Of a DNA stretch of 64,000 nt, positions 6,981-15,998 are shown in pieces. How positions within the stretch are numbered: position 1 is the stretch's first letter; each line of letters begins with the position of its first letter. The DNA is from Hyphomicrobium sp. GTDB lineage: Bacteria; Pseudomonadota; Alphaproteobacteria; Rhizobiales; Hyphomicrobiaceae. The notes under the pieces were generated by a model. It worked only from the letters and a program-made list of their open reading frames with translations, was not told the DNA's origin and did not search any database. The stretch lies in NCBI GenBank assembly GCA_021732485.1, contig JAKFUV010000006.1, positions 1 to 64,000 on the forward strand, written 5' to 3'. Made by a program: the position numbers and the translations under genes.

Positions 6981-9900
6981 CTAGGGGATCGACCTCAATG
7001 AACGCATGATTTCGTCGCCGGGCGTGATCCGCGGGGCGGCCTCGCGCGCCGGCCGTGGTGGACGCGGCTTGGCTGCTGCTGGCCTTGGTTGATTATCCCC
7101 AGGCGTTGCCGCCGACGGCGCCAAGCCCTCGGCCGCACCGAGCGGAGCAGATGCCCCGGCATTGCCGGTCGCATCACCTGCGTTTGTCGCAGTCGTGGGT
7201 GGCGTTGGTTGAACTGTCACAGTTGAAGTTGCCCCCTCCTTCGACAGTGCACCTGCGTCAGACGGAATGACTGATGATGGGTCTGCCGAAGGCGCTCCCT
7301 CGGAATGCGCTGACTCTGGAATGACCGGCGGGGGCGCCACCGGTTGGTCGCGGCTGGCGCGCGCGGCGGCCCGCTCGGCGGCTTGGGCCTTGCGCCGTTC
7401 TTGATCGAGCCGCGCACGCTGCTCGTCCAAACGTCGGATGCGTTCCAGATCTTCCACTTGGCGCTCGGCCTGCAGCAAAACGAGTTCTTTCGGTAGAACG
7501 CTCGCATCAATCACCGGCGGCACGCCCGCCGCAGCCATCGCCTCATCGAAGCTGCCGCGATAGCTGACCAACACCGGCGATAATCCGGCCGCCCGCGTCG
7601 TCGGAGCCCAATCCGTTGGAATGTCGGCCGCAGCCAGATCGGCGCGAGCTGGTGGCGTAATCGCCGCCCGCCACGAACTTTCAAAGCCGAGCCCCAGCAG
7701 ATCGACCGAGGTCCGATTGATCAACCGGCCATCGGCTGACTCGATGCTGAAAGCTTCCATGCTCGCCGATCCATCGGCGAGCGTCACGGCCACAGTCTGG
7801 GTGCCGATATCAACCGAAGCTCCCGCCAGCGCCGAACTTAAAGCGCTGCTGACCGCCTCAGCGTCATTGGCTAGTTTGCCCGCTAAAACCTGTTCCGCCA
7901 CGCCGCGAACAACGGCGAGGTTTGGACCTGCGACGCGCATGTCGCTCGTCGTGATCGTGCCACGACCGGCAACAACGGCCATGAGAGCGGCAGGACTTTG
8001 CGCCCGCCCGCTGACGGCAATGTCGAAGCCCCACTGGCCAGTTCCGAGCCGGCTCGCCCGGGCACCCTCGGCGCGCTCAAGTCTGAGATTGGCATCGGCG
8101 GAGACACCGTCGGCCGCGCCCTCCAGCACGATATCTCCCGTCAATTGCCCGCCCGCCGCCTGCGCCGTCACGGCGTTGAGCGCCAGTTTGCTTGCCGCGA
8201 ACGCCAAGGTCATCTTGCCCGCGCCCGAGGTCAGCGCATCGCTGACAATCAACTGGTCGAAGGCGAGGCGAACGTGCCCGTCGACATTCGCCAGAGATGT
8301 AAAATCAAACCGGCCCTCGGGCCAAATCGTGCGCGGCATGGTGTCGTCCTGCACGGCATCGTCACTGGCAGGATTAGCCGAAATGACTCGCGCCGGATCA
8401 TCGACTATAGCGGCGAGCAACCCCGCAACGGAAACGCGGTTGGCCGTGATGTCGCCCTCGATTTTCGATCGCCCGGTGTCACTTCCGGTCACGGTCGCCG
8501 TCCCGCTCAGCGTCGCTCCGCCAATGCCAAAGCCACGCGATGCGACCGTCCAGGCAGAATTGCGGAATGCAACATCGAAGCGCCCGTCGACCGCCGCGCC
8601 GGTCATCCCACGCGACCGCGACAATCCAGCCAGACCCAACACGTCCCGGACATCGCGCGCCGTGACGGCTGCAGTACCGTCGGCCAAAACCGCATTATCC
8701 GCGCCGAGACTGAAGGACCCGGAGTAGCCGAGCTTCAAGCCGTCAGCATCGACATCGATCGCCGCGACGGCAGCCTTATCGAGAATGCCGGCCATTGTGA
8801 ATGCGGCCAGCGTCGCTCTCGGTGCGCTCGAAGCTGGCGCTGCCGCATCGCCGCCGGCCAAAACGAGGATGTCGCGGATGTCGTCTCCGTCGACCGTCAC
8901 ATGCACCTCACTCGGTGTCGATCGCCAGGCAGCGAGGCCGCCCTCGAACCGCGCCTTGGCGCTGACACGCGCGGCGCCGACCATGCCATCGATCGTCAAT
9001 GCTGCGCCGTCGAGATCTGGCTGCCCCAAGCGCAACAGCCCGGCAAGGCGCATCGACGGCAGGTTCGCGGCGCGCTCCGCGCTGATGATATGATCCAGAT
9101 CGAACAACGCGACGGCGTCGCGCATGGCGGCGGCATCGGCTGCGGTCACGTCGAATGCGACCGTGCCCTTCGGCCGGCTGCGAGCATCCTGAACTCCGCC
9201 GTCGGCATGCACCGTCAATCCGGATGCGGTGGCGAAGTTCGCCGACGCAATGCGGATGTCTCCATCTTTCAGTGTCAGACGCACATCGACATCACGATAA
9301 ATCCTGGAGTTGTGCCGCAATTCGCCGGCTAGAACGCGCAGCGTGATATCGAGATCGGCGAGCGGCTTGGCCGTCGTCACCGTCGCACCGATGGACGCTG
9401 GTGCGGCGGCCGACTCTGGCATCACGGTGCCGGATAATACCGATGCGACCGCCGCTTCGAGATTTCGTGTCATCGTCGGAAACACGTCGGCACTATCGAG
9501 TTCAGCACTTTCAATGGTGATTTCGGCCCGCTGGTGACCATCATCGATGATACTGACGTCGCCGGTCATCGTCCGTCCGCCGACGATGACAGACGCCTCC
9601 GTCAGATCAAATCGATTGGCACCGGCTCGGACGCGGCCATCGATGGAAAATTCACCGTTCGAACCGATGTCGATGTCGACGCCGGACTTGTGCGCCCACG
9701 CTTTCAATCGCGCCAAACTGGTTCCATGGACAAAAACCTGTCCCGAAAAATCCGGCTGACCGGCATCGTTTTTGAGGTCGCCCGACAGCAACAATCGGGA
9801 ACCGCCAGGCAAGCCCGCATTCAGTTGCGAAATGCGAATGACGCCATCACTCCGCTCGGCGTCGATCTTCAATCCGCCGACCGTTTCCCCAGCAATTTTG

Positions 9901-11036
9901 ACTTGCTCAAGATCGATACGCGCCCTGGCTTTGCCGTCGCCCGCCACTTCGCGCAGGAGCTGGAGGGTCAGTGTCTTGATCTGTTCGAACGAAGCATCCG
10001 GACCGTGACCGCCGGCCAATTTGTCCAAGTCGAGCCACTTCGATGTCAAATGAACGTCAAGTCGCGGCGCGTCGGTCCAGCGCGCCGACGCGCTTCCGCT
10101 CATCGTTTGCGGTTCGGCGGCGTTGGCAACCGATAAGACGACATCTTTCAATGCTCCGCCGCTGGCGTCAGCACTCGCCGAAGCCGTGAGCTCAAGCGTC
10201 GGTCGCAGCACCGGATCATTCTTGGCAGCAGACCCGATGGCTGTGGAGGCGCCAACGTCGGCTGCCGTGCCAGGGGCCATCGGCAGTGGGAAAGCACCGG
10301 TCAACTCGCCTGTCAGCTTTGGCTTGCTTGTGAACCCTTCAACGCTGCCGTCGAACACCAGGCTGTTTTTACTTGTTTCGCCCCGCGTCGCAGCCTTGAT
10401 GCGGAACCCGCCTTGGCCCTCGGCAGCCGTTGTCGAAAACCGGATGTCGCGCTTTTCGCCGCCCCACGCCGCCGTGCCGGCAAAACGAAATGGCCCGGCG
10501 AGACCATCCGCCGAAAGTTCGCCATTGATCTGTTCAACGCGGACAATCGATTGCGAGGCGGCATTGTACATGCCGAGGGTTCCGTCGATCAGCTTGACCG
10601 AATGCAGCGTCACATCGCGCGGGACGAAAGGCAAAGTGCCCGGCTGCAAGCGGATGCTCGACCAGTTGCCGCCGCCCTGCCCATCCAGCGCCAAGTTCAG
10701 GACTGGCCGGTCGAGTTCGACCTTGTTGGCTTCCAGCACGCCGCGCATCAACGGCGAGACGGCCAGCCACATGGTGAAGCTTTCGGCGCGAATGAATGGC
10801 TCGCCGGTCTGGCCGGAGACGTCGGCCAAGCGCACTTTCTCGAATTTTACATACGGGGTCGGCAGCAGCCGCAAGTTGACCGCGCCGCTGACGCGGACGT
10901 CGCGCCCGAGCACCTTGCTGGCTTCTTCTTCGAAGACGCCGCGGTAGCCATTCCAATCCACCATCGACGGTACGGCAAATAGTGCCGCGAGCATAACGAC
11001 CAAAAACCCACCGAAATACAGTAGCGCGTTGTTCAT
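6981..11036 (-). CDS. AsmA-like envelope protein, 1351 residues
   Basis: One N-terminal transmembrane helix (LLYFGGFLVVMLAALFAVPSM, residues 4-25) is followed by the AsmA N-terminal pattern VDWNGYRGVFEEEASKVLGRDVRVSG and LLPTPYVKFEKVRL. A very long periplasmic region rich in beta strands comes next, with the usual AsmA C-terminal part near 1000-1150. The last 200 residues are Ala/Pro/Gln-rich, with a charged coiled-coil-like stretch (VLLQAERQVEDLERIRRLDE), a feature not needed in the core family. AsmA-type proteins are bridge-like lipid-transfer or outer-membrane biogenesis factors. It stands alone and diverges from uvrD. Confidence 0.9.
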   Translation of the reverse strand: MNNALLYFGGFLVVMLAALFAVPSMVDWNGYRGVFEEEASKVLGRDVRVSGAVNLRLLPTPYVKFEKVRLADVSGQTGEPFIRAESFTMWLAVSPLMRGVLEANKVELDRPVLNLALDGQGGGNWSSIRLQPGTLPFVPRDVTLHSVKLIDGTLGMYNAASQSIVRVEQINGELSADGLAGPFRFAGTAAWGGEKRDIRFSTTAAEGQGGFRIKAATRGETSKNSLVFDGSVEGFTSKPKLTGELTGAFPLPMAPGTAADVGASTAIGSAAKNDPVLRPTLELTASASADASGGALKDVVLSVANAAEPQTMSGSASARWTDAPRLDVHLTSKWLDLDKLAGGHGPDASFEQIKTLTLQLLREVAGDGKARARIDLEQVKIAGETVGGLKIDAERSDGVIRISQLNAGLPGGSRLLLSGDLKNDAGQPDFSGQVFVHGTSLARLKAWAHKSGVDIDIGSNGEFSIDGRVRAGANRFDLTEASVIVGGRTMTGDVSIIDDGHQRAEITIESAELDSADVFPTMTRNLEAAVASVLSGTVMPESAAAPASIGATVTTAKPLADLDITLRVLAGELRHNSRIYRDVDVRLTLKDGDIRIASANFATASGLTVHADGGVQDARSRPKGTVAFDVTAADAAAMRDAVALFDLDHIISAERAANLPSMRLAGLLRLGQPDLDGAALTIDGMVGAARVSAKARFEGGLAAWRSTPSEVHVTVDGDDIRDILVLAGGDAAAPASSAPRATLAAFTMAGILDKAAVAAIDVDADGLKLGYSGSFSLGADNAVLADGTAAVTARDVRDVLGLAGLSRSRGMTGAAVDGRFDVAFRNSAWTVASRGFGIGGATLSGTATVTGSDTGRSKIEGDITANRVSVAGLLAAIVDDPARVISANPASDDAVQDDTMPRTIWPEGRFDFTSLANVDGHVRLAFDQLIVSDALTSGAGKMTLAFAASKLALNAVTAQAAGGQLTGDIVLEGAADGVSADANLRLERAEGARASRLGTGQWGFDIAVSGRAQSPAALMAVVAGRGTITTSDMRVAGPNLAVVRGVAEQVLAGKLANDAEAVSSALSSALAGASVDIGTQTVAVTLADGSASMEAFSIESADGRLINRTSVDLLGLGFESSWRAAITPPARADLAAADIPTDWAPTTRAAGLSPVLVSYRGSFDEAMAAAGVPPVIDASVLPKELVLLQAERQVEDLERIRRLDEQRARLDQERRKAQAAERAAARASRDQPVAPPPVIPESAHSEGAPSADPSSVIPSDAGALSKEGATSTVTVQPTPPTTATNAGDATGNAGASAPLGAAEGLAPSAATPGDNQPRPAAAKPRPPRPAREAAPRITPGDEIMRSLRSIP

Positions 11037-11341
11037 GGAACGGGGCCTGGTGCGGGCTTCGTCGCGCCCGGCGTCTCAATTGATATGATCGTTTGCCAGT
11101 GTTGGCACGCTGACGTGTCAGGCGATGCCATGCGCGCGTCGCCGAGAGCAAATTGCGCCCCGACTGCGCGCCGCATTATCTCACACCACGACCCATCCCT
11201 GAACTGAAAACTTGGCGGAATTCCAGCCTGTTGCCCACACTGTGGGCGACCCCCGCGATCGACAGAACTCGCAACAACTTTCAAGCCTAAAACGCAAATC
11301 CGCCAGTTGTAGGACGAAGGTGCATACGCTACCTCCCTGGA
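11037..11341. other. Divergent intergenic region asmA-like/uvrD
   Basis: This 305-base stretch between two divergent genes must hold both promoters. Frames inside it lack family similarity and a ribosome binding site. I saw no repeat or RNA structure that stands out. Confidence 0.35.
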
Positions 11342-13822
11342 ATGACTGCAACACGCTCAGAGACCGCTGATCACGATCACGGTTGCGATCAGACGCCTGA
11401 TCGAGACGACGCGGCCGATGATCCGCCGTTCGATCTGCCGGAAGCGCCGCCCGAGCGGCGAGCCCCAGATGCCGATGCTGCGCGCTTGAATGCTCCCGCG
11501 TCGTCGATTTCCGCTCGTGCCATCGCCGCGGCTCACCAGGCGCCCGCCTATCTCGACGGCCTCAACCCGGAACAGCGGGACGCGGTTCAATCGACGGAAG
11601 GCCCGCTGCTGGTCCTTGCCGGAGCGGGTACCGGAAAGACGCGCGTCCTGACCACGCGCATCGCACATATTCTGGCGACCAATCGCGCTTACCCGTCACA
11701 AATCCTCGCCGTCACCTTCACCAACAAGGCGGCGCGCGAGATGAAGGAGCGCATCGGCACGCTGATCGGCGGCGCCGTCGAAGGCATGGCGTGGCTCGGT
11801 ACGTTCCACGCTATCGGTGTCAAAATTCTGCGCCGTCATTCCGAACTCGTCGGCCTAAAATCAGGCTTCACGATCCTCGATCCCGATGACCAGCTTCGTT
11901 TGCTGAAACAGGTTCTTGAAGCCGCGAATATCGACAAAGAGCGCTGGCCGGCCCGGCAACTCGCCGGGTTGATCGATGGCTGGAAAAATCAGGGCCTGAC
12001 GCCGGATAAAGTGCCAGCCGCCGACGCCTTTTCGTTCGCGGCCGGAAAAGGGCGCGACCTCTACGCCGCCTACCAAGCACGCCTGAAGGAACTCAACGCC
12101 TGCGATTTCGGCGATCTGCTTCTCGAATGCCTACGGCTGTTTCGCGAGCATCCCGATGTCCTGGCCGACTACCATCGGCGGTTTCGCTATATCCTCGTCG
12201 ACGAGTACCAGGATACCAACGTTGCCCAATATTTATGGCTGCGCTTTCTCGCCAAAGGCTGCCCCAACATCTGCTGCGTTGGCGACGACGATCAATCGAT
12301 CTACGGCTGGCGCGGCGCTGAAGTCGAAAACATCCTGCGCTTTGACAAAGATTTTCCGGGCGCCAAAGTCATTCGGCTCGAACGCAACTATCGCTCGACC
12401 GGAAATATTCTGGCAACGGCATCGTGCTTGATCGCCAAGAACGAAGGCCGCCTCGGCAAGACCTTGTTCACTGATGGCGCGCTCGGCGACAAAGTTGCCG
12501 TCGCAAACTTCTGGGACGACGAAGCCGAGGCTCGCTCGATCGGTGACGACATCGAGAATATCCAACGCGCCAAACAGCCGCTCAACGGCGTTGCGGTTCT
12601 GGTGCGGGCCTCGTTCCAGATGCGTGTCATTGAAGATCGCTTCATCACCCTTGGGCTGCCTTATCGCGTCATCGGCGGCCCGCGATTTTACGAACGCCAG
12701 GAAATCAAGGATGCGATCGCCTACCTCGAGGTTGTCGCCAACCCATCCAACGATTTGAAGTTCGAGCGCATCGTCAATGTGCCCAAGCGCGGTCTCGGCG
12801 ATACCACTGTCAAGCGGGTGCACGATTTGGCACGTGCGCGCGCAACCTCATTATACCAAGCGGCGCGCGAGATCGTCGAGACCGATGAACTCGCTGGCAA
12901 AGCCCGCAAATCTCTATCTGATCTGATCCGCGCCTTCGAACGCTGGCGCGGGCAGCTGGATGGCATGCGCCACACCGAGCTTGCCGAACGCATTCTGGAC
13001 GAGTCTGGCTATACCGCCATGTGGCAGGCCGACAAGAGCCCGCAAGCTCAGACCCGGCTTGAAAACTTGAAAGAACTTGTGCGCTTCATGCACGATTTCG
13101 ACAGCCTCGCCGGATTTCTCGAACACGTCTCTCTGGTCATGGATGCCGACAAAGGCAATGACGGCGAACGCGTTTCGCTGATGACGCTGCACGCCGCCAA
13201 AGGCCTCGAATTCGCGACCGTGTTTTTGCCCGGTTGGGAAGAAGGCCTGTTTCCGCATCAACGCTCGCTCGACGAAAGTGGCAAGGCTGGGCTGGAGGAG
13301 GAGCGTCGGCTTGCTTACGTTGGCATCACGCGCGCCAAGCGATTTGCAAAAATTTCATTCGCGCAGAACCGGCGCAATCGCGGCCTGTATCAGTCGGCCA
13401 TCGCGTCGCGCTTCGTCGACGAATTGCCGGAAGCGCATGTCGATATCCTCGAAAGCGTAACGCCTTATGGGGGCATCACGCACAATTACGGCTATGGAAA
13501 TTCGTCCGCTGCCAGCCGTTTCGACCGCACGTCGACAGCGCAACCATTCGCGTCGACCTATCAAACGCCCGGATGGCAACGCGCACAGCAAACCTGGAAC
13601 TCTGGTCGCGACAGTAAAAAACCACGCGGACCGGTCACACTCGAAGGCGAGCTGGTGGCGTCGTCATCGGCGAGCGCGCCCGGATTTCAGAAAGGCACGC
13701 GTGTCCAGCACGAAAAATTTGGTGACGGTACCGTGACAGCCGTCGACGGCAACAAGCTTACGATCGACTTTGATGACGGAACGACCAAGCGCGTCGTCGC
13801 AAGTTTTGTCGATCTGTTGTAG
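11342..13822 (+). CDS. uvrD: ATP-dependent DNA helicase UvrD/PcrA
   Basis: A superfamily 1A 3'-5' helicase for nucleotide-excision and mismatch repair. In 826 residues the motifs occur in order: Q-motif region YLDGLNPEQRDAVQ, Walker A LAGAGTGKTR (residues 94-103), Ia AVTFTNKAAREMKERI, II VDEYQDTN, III GDDDQSIYGWRGA, IV ERNYRSTGNIL, V LMTLHAAKGLEFATVF and VI YVGITRAKR. The C-terminus has a Tudor-like GTRVQHEKFGDGTVTAV segment, the RNA polymerase-binding module of UvrD/PcrA. About 75 acidic, low-complexity residues precede the helicase core. Confidence 0.97.
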   Translation: MTATRSETADHDHGCDQTPDRDDAADDPPFDLPEAPPERRAPDADAARLNAPASSISARAIAAAHQAPAYLDGLNPEQRDAVQSTEGPLLVLAGAGTGKTRVLTTRIAHILATNRAYPSQILAVTFTNKAAREMKERIGTLIGGAVEGMAWLGTFHAIGVKILRRHSELVGLKSGFTILDPDDQLRLLKQVLEAANIDKERWPARQLAGLIDGWKNQGLTPDKVPAADAFSFAAGKGRDLYAAYQARLKELNACDFGDLLLECLRLFREHPDVLADYHRRFRYILVDEYQDTNVAQYLWLRFLAKGCPNICCVGDDDQSIYGWRGAEVENILRFDKDFPGAKVIRLERNYRSTGNILATASCLIAKNEGRLGKTLFTDGALGDKVAVANFWDDEAEARSIGDDIENIQRAKQPLNGVAVLVRASFQMRVIEDRFITLGLPYRVIGGPRFYERQEIKDAIAYLEVVANPSNDLKFERIVNVPKRGLGDTTVKRVHDLARARATSLYQAAREIVETDELAGKARKSLSDLIRAFERWRGQLDGMRHTELAERILDESGYTAMWQADKSPQAQTRLENLKELVRFMHDFDSLAGFLEHVSLVMDADKGNDGERVSLMTLHAAKGLEFATVFLPGWEEGLFPHQRSLDESGKAGLEEERRLAYVGITRAKRFAKISFAQNRRNRGLYQSAIASRFVDELPEAHVDILESVTPYGGITHNYGYGNSSAASRFDRTSTAQPFASTYQTPGWQRAQQTWNSGRDSKKPRGPVTLEGELVASSSASAPGFQKGTRVQHEKFGDGTVTAVDGNKLTIDFDDGTTKRVVASFVDLL

Positions 13823-13952
13823 CGGCGGAGATGACGCGCCGACCCTATTGTGCTCGCATAAGCTCGACACGCATCACCGTCATCTTGCCCCAATCGATTG
13901 GCAGTGTCGGACCTGCGTGCGTTGAAATTGCGCTCATGCCCGTGGGGGGCGT

Positions 13953-13977
13953 GGAACCTAGGGGTGACTATTGAGTT
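13953..13977 (+). promoter_or_regulatory. Probable EcfG (general stress sigma) promoter
   Basis: GGAAC at 13953-13957, a 16-base spacer, then AGTT at 13974-13977. This matches the alphaproteobacterial EcfG pattern GGAAC-N16/17-cGTT except for the first base of the -10. A transcript starting near 13984 would have a leader of about 25 bases before the small gene at 14009. Confidence 0.5.
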
Positions 13978-14008
13978 GGGAGGGTAGAACCTGGATTGGG
14001 AGCTATCC

Positions 14009-14215
14009 ATGAGCGAATATCGTGAGATTTTGAGTGATAAGTCAGCTGTCACGAGCGGCCGCCGGGCAAAATTTGCGCAGGGGGAAGCCTTGCGTCGGCC
14101 GGATCAAGTTGGTCATCAAAACCATGCTTCGGCTTTGAAATTTATTGAAGACATCGCCCCTCTGACCGACGAGCAGTTACGGATGTTGCCGGTCGCACAC
14201 CAATACTCGTCCTAA
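14009..14215 (+). CDS. Small hydrophilic protein, possibly stress-induced
   Basis: A 68-residue frame starting MSEYREILSDKSAVTSGRRA, with GGGAG seven bases before the ATG. It is charged, without signal peptide or membrane segment, and ends LRMLPVAHQYSS. No family is recognised. It is a self-contained transcription unit: a promoter of general-stress type lies just upstream and a strong terminator just downstream. That is the best evidence that it is a real gene. Confidence 0.55.
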   Translation: MSEYREILSDKSAVTSGRRAKFAQGEALRRPDQVGHQNHASALKFIEDIAPLTDEQLRMLPVAHQYSS

Positions 14216-14256
14216 TCAACGTACCGTTCGAAAGAACGGCTCAATCATAAAGCAAC

Positions 14257-14289
14257 AACGGTGCCGCTCGATGAGCAGCACCGTTTTTT
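14257..14289 (+). terminator. Rho-independent terminator
   Basis: Stem AACGGTGC (14257-14264) and GCACCGTT (14278-14285) with extra pairing CTC/GAG inside, followed by six T (14284-14289). It ends the small plus-strand gene and lies between convergent genes. A smaller hairpin, CCGTTC-GAAA-GAACGG, precedes it at about 14224. Confidence 0.88.
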
Positions 14290-14304
14290 GTTGTCTGAAC
14301 GCGC

Positions 14305-15642
14305 CTATGCTGCCGCGCGCCGGTGTTTGATCATGTCCCACGCCGCATTGATCTGCTTCATACGGTCCTCGCGCCGATTACGGTCACGATCATCACGCGC
14401 ATAATCCGGATGCCAGGTCATGCGCAGCGCATCGACGAGCTTTTTTGCGACCGCCGGTGGAGCATCGGCATTGAGCCCGAGCAATCGATACGCTTCACTA
14501 GCGTTGCGCGGCATGTCGACGGAGCGCTGCGCGTCCTCGACGTCGACTTGGGGTTGATGTGCCTGGGTCGCGCCATGTGCGATTCGGGAAATTCGATCCA
14601 ATTCGCGCAGCAGCGTACGAAAAGTAGCCGCCGACTTTTCCGGATCCCGCCGCCTCAAGTTTTTTTCCGTTTCCATGCCACGGTCGCGCACTTGGTCGAT
14701 TTCTGCTTGCAGCACGTCGCGCAGCAGCAAGCCATCGGCCAACGTTGCAACCAACAGGTCCGTCTCTGCCAATCGCGCCTGCAAAATGTGGGCGGCACTG
14801 GACAGCTTGTCGTGCGGGCTCGCCGCCTCGCGCTGCTGCCACGCATTGAAGCTGGCGGTCGCTGCTCGATAGCCCGTCGCAATTGACTCGCTGACGAGAG
14901 TTTTAACCCCAGATTGAAGACGGGGGCCAAATCGACGGCCAATCCGACGGCGCGTTGGACCGCTGGCGACGGCCAGAAAACTTGGCCACTGGCGAATGCC
15001 GCGCCATCGGCCGGCCGCAACCACGCTCACCGCCGTCAGCATGAGCATCAGCGTCGCAACCGTTCCGGCCACACGGCCGAGGCCACTTTCGGCCGTCGGC
15101 ATCGAATCGGCCCGGACGATGGTTTGCCATGCGGGATGGCCTTGACCGCCTTTTGCACCGAGATCGGGGGCCTCGACGACGCTATCCGGCGACAAGTCTT
15201 GAGTGGCGACCGACATCACGGCGCTGTTCGACCGGGACTTTGTGAGTGCCGGTAAGACGAAACGGCCCGCCAGCGAACTGACGGGCGCGTAGCCGATCGG
15301 CAAGGCAGAGGGTAGTTTGATGCCGTGCTCGCGCGCGGCTGCCGCGAACCTGGACCAAGGCAGTCGCTTTCCCGCGCAGCTCAATGTGAAGCGATGCACC
15401 ATCATCGTCACGCAGCGACCGCTTGCACCACCACCGCACGACGAAAATGACTGTTCATCGCGGCCGCCATAGATCGTGTAAGTAGTCTCCGGCGCCATGG
15501 TCAGCCGAGGCTCGTTGCCCTGCATTTGACAGGAAAACGGCACGATCAATTCTTCCGAACCCGCGCTGTCGGCGACCGCTAAGCTACATCCGAGCACAAC
15601 CATAACGGATATGCTAAGTCTTTGCAGAACTCCAAACCCCAC
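14305..15642 (-). CDS. Exported/membrane protein with C-terminal J-domain
   Basis: Predicted as a type I membrane protein. It has a signal peptide (QRLSISVMVVLGCSLAVADS), a periplasmic domain with cysteines (VPFSCQMQGN, SFSSCGGGASGRC, LSCAGKRLPW), one membrane helix (VAGTVATLMLMLTAVSVVAAG), a cytoplasmic linker, and a C-terminal J-domain with the HPD motif in LRMTWHPDYARDD. The J-domain would stimulate DnaK at the inner membrane. The start is uncertain: GTG at 15642 with GGGGG upstream fits the signal peptide best; GTG at 15663 and TTG at 15714 are alternatives. The periplasmic domain is not one I recognise. Confidence 0.65.
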   Translation of the reverse strand: MGFGVLQRLSISVMVVLGCSLAVADSAGSEELIVPFSCQMQGNEPRLTMAPETTYTIYGGRDEQSFSSCGGGASGRCVTMMVHRFTLSCAGKRLPWSRFAAAAREHGIKLPSALPIGYAPVSSLAGRFVLPALTKSRSNSAVMSVATQDLSPDSVVEAPDLGAKGGQGHPAWQTIVRADSMPTAESGLGRVAGTVATLMLMLTAVSVVAAGRWRGIRQWPSFLAVASGPTRRRIGRRFGPRLQSGVKTLVSESIATGYRAATASFNAWQQREAASPHDKLSSAAHILQARLAETDLLVATLADGLLLRDVLQAEIDQVRDRGMETEKNLRRRDPEKSAATFRTLLRELDRISRIAHGATQAHQPQVDVEDAQRSVDMPRNASEAYRLLGLNADAPPAVAKKLVDALRMTWHPDYARDDRDRNRREDRMKQINAAWDMIKHRRAAA

Positions 15643-15998
15643 CTGACGCCCCCGCCGATGCACTGCCCATCTGAAACAGATCGTAGCGGAACCATGGCGC
15701 TCTTGTGGCAACAAATGCAGTTATGAACGACTTAGATGAATGCCCTGAGGTTGTAGTCACGCATTGCCGAAGAGATGTGTAAAAATCGCATGATTTCCTC
15801 ATCTGAGCGTAACTGCGCCTTAGCCTTTAGCGGTGCCGTGCTGCGAAAACGCGCCATGCTTCTGGCGTTAGTCTCGACAAGCCATCTTTCGAACCGGTAA
15901 AACCAAATGGCTTTGGGGGCCGCAGGGCGCGCCTCGGCCAAAGCCTGTCGCACACGGAAAACTGCGGTTCGGCGAACGACCAATTGGAGTTGACGATC
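15643..15998. other. Divergent intergenic region
   Basis: About 356 bases between the J-domain gene and the DUF3754 gene. A minus-strand frame of 83 codons (15732-15983, TTG start, ending SSAMRDYNLRAFI) is open here and could be a small protein of about 50-80 residues. It has no recognisable family and a poor start, so it is not called as a gene. Confidence 0.35.

Noticed and set aside
7621..9332. Long plus-strand frames (368 and 444 codons) inside the 7-11 kb region
   Set aside because: They are antisense to the AsmA-like gene, rich in Arg, Ser and Pro, without domain or ribosome binding site: shadows of a high-GC gene.
11033..11284. 83-codon minus-strand frame upstream of the AsmA-like gene
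   Set aside because: Despite a short overlap with the next start codon it has no ribosome binding site or hydrophobic or domain pattern.
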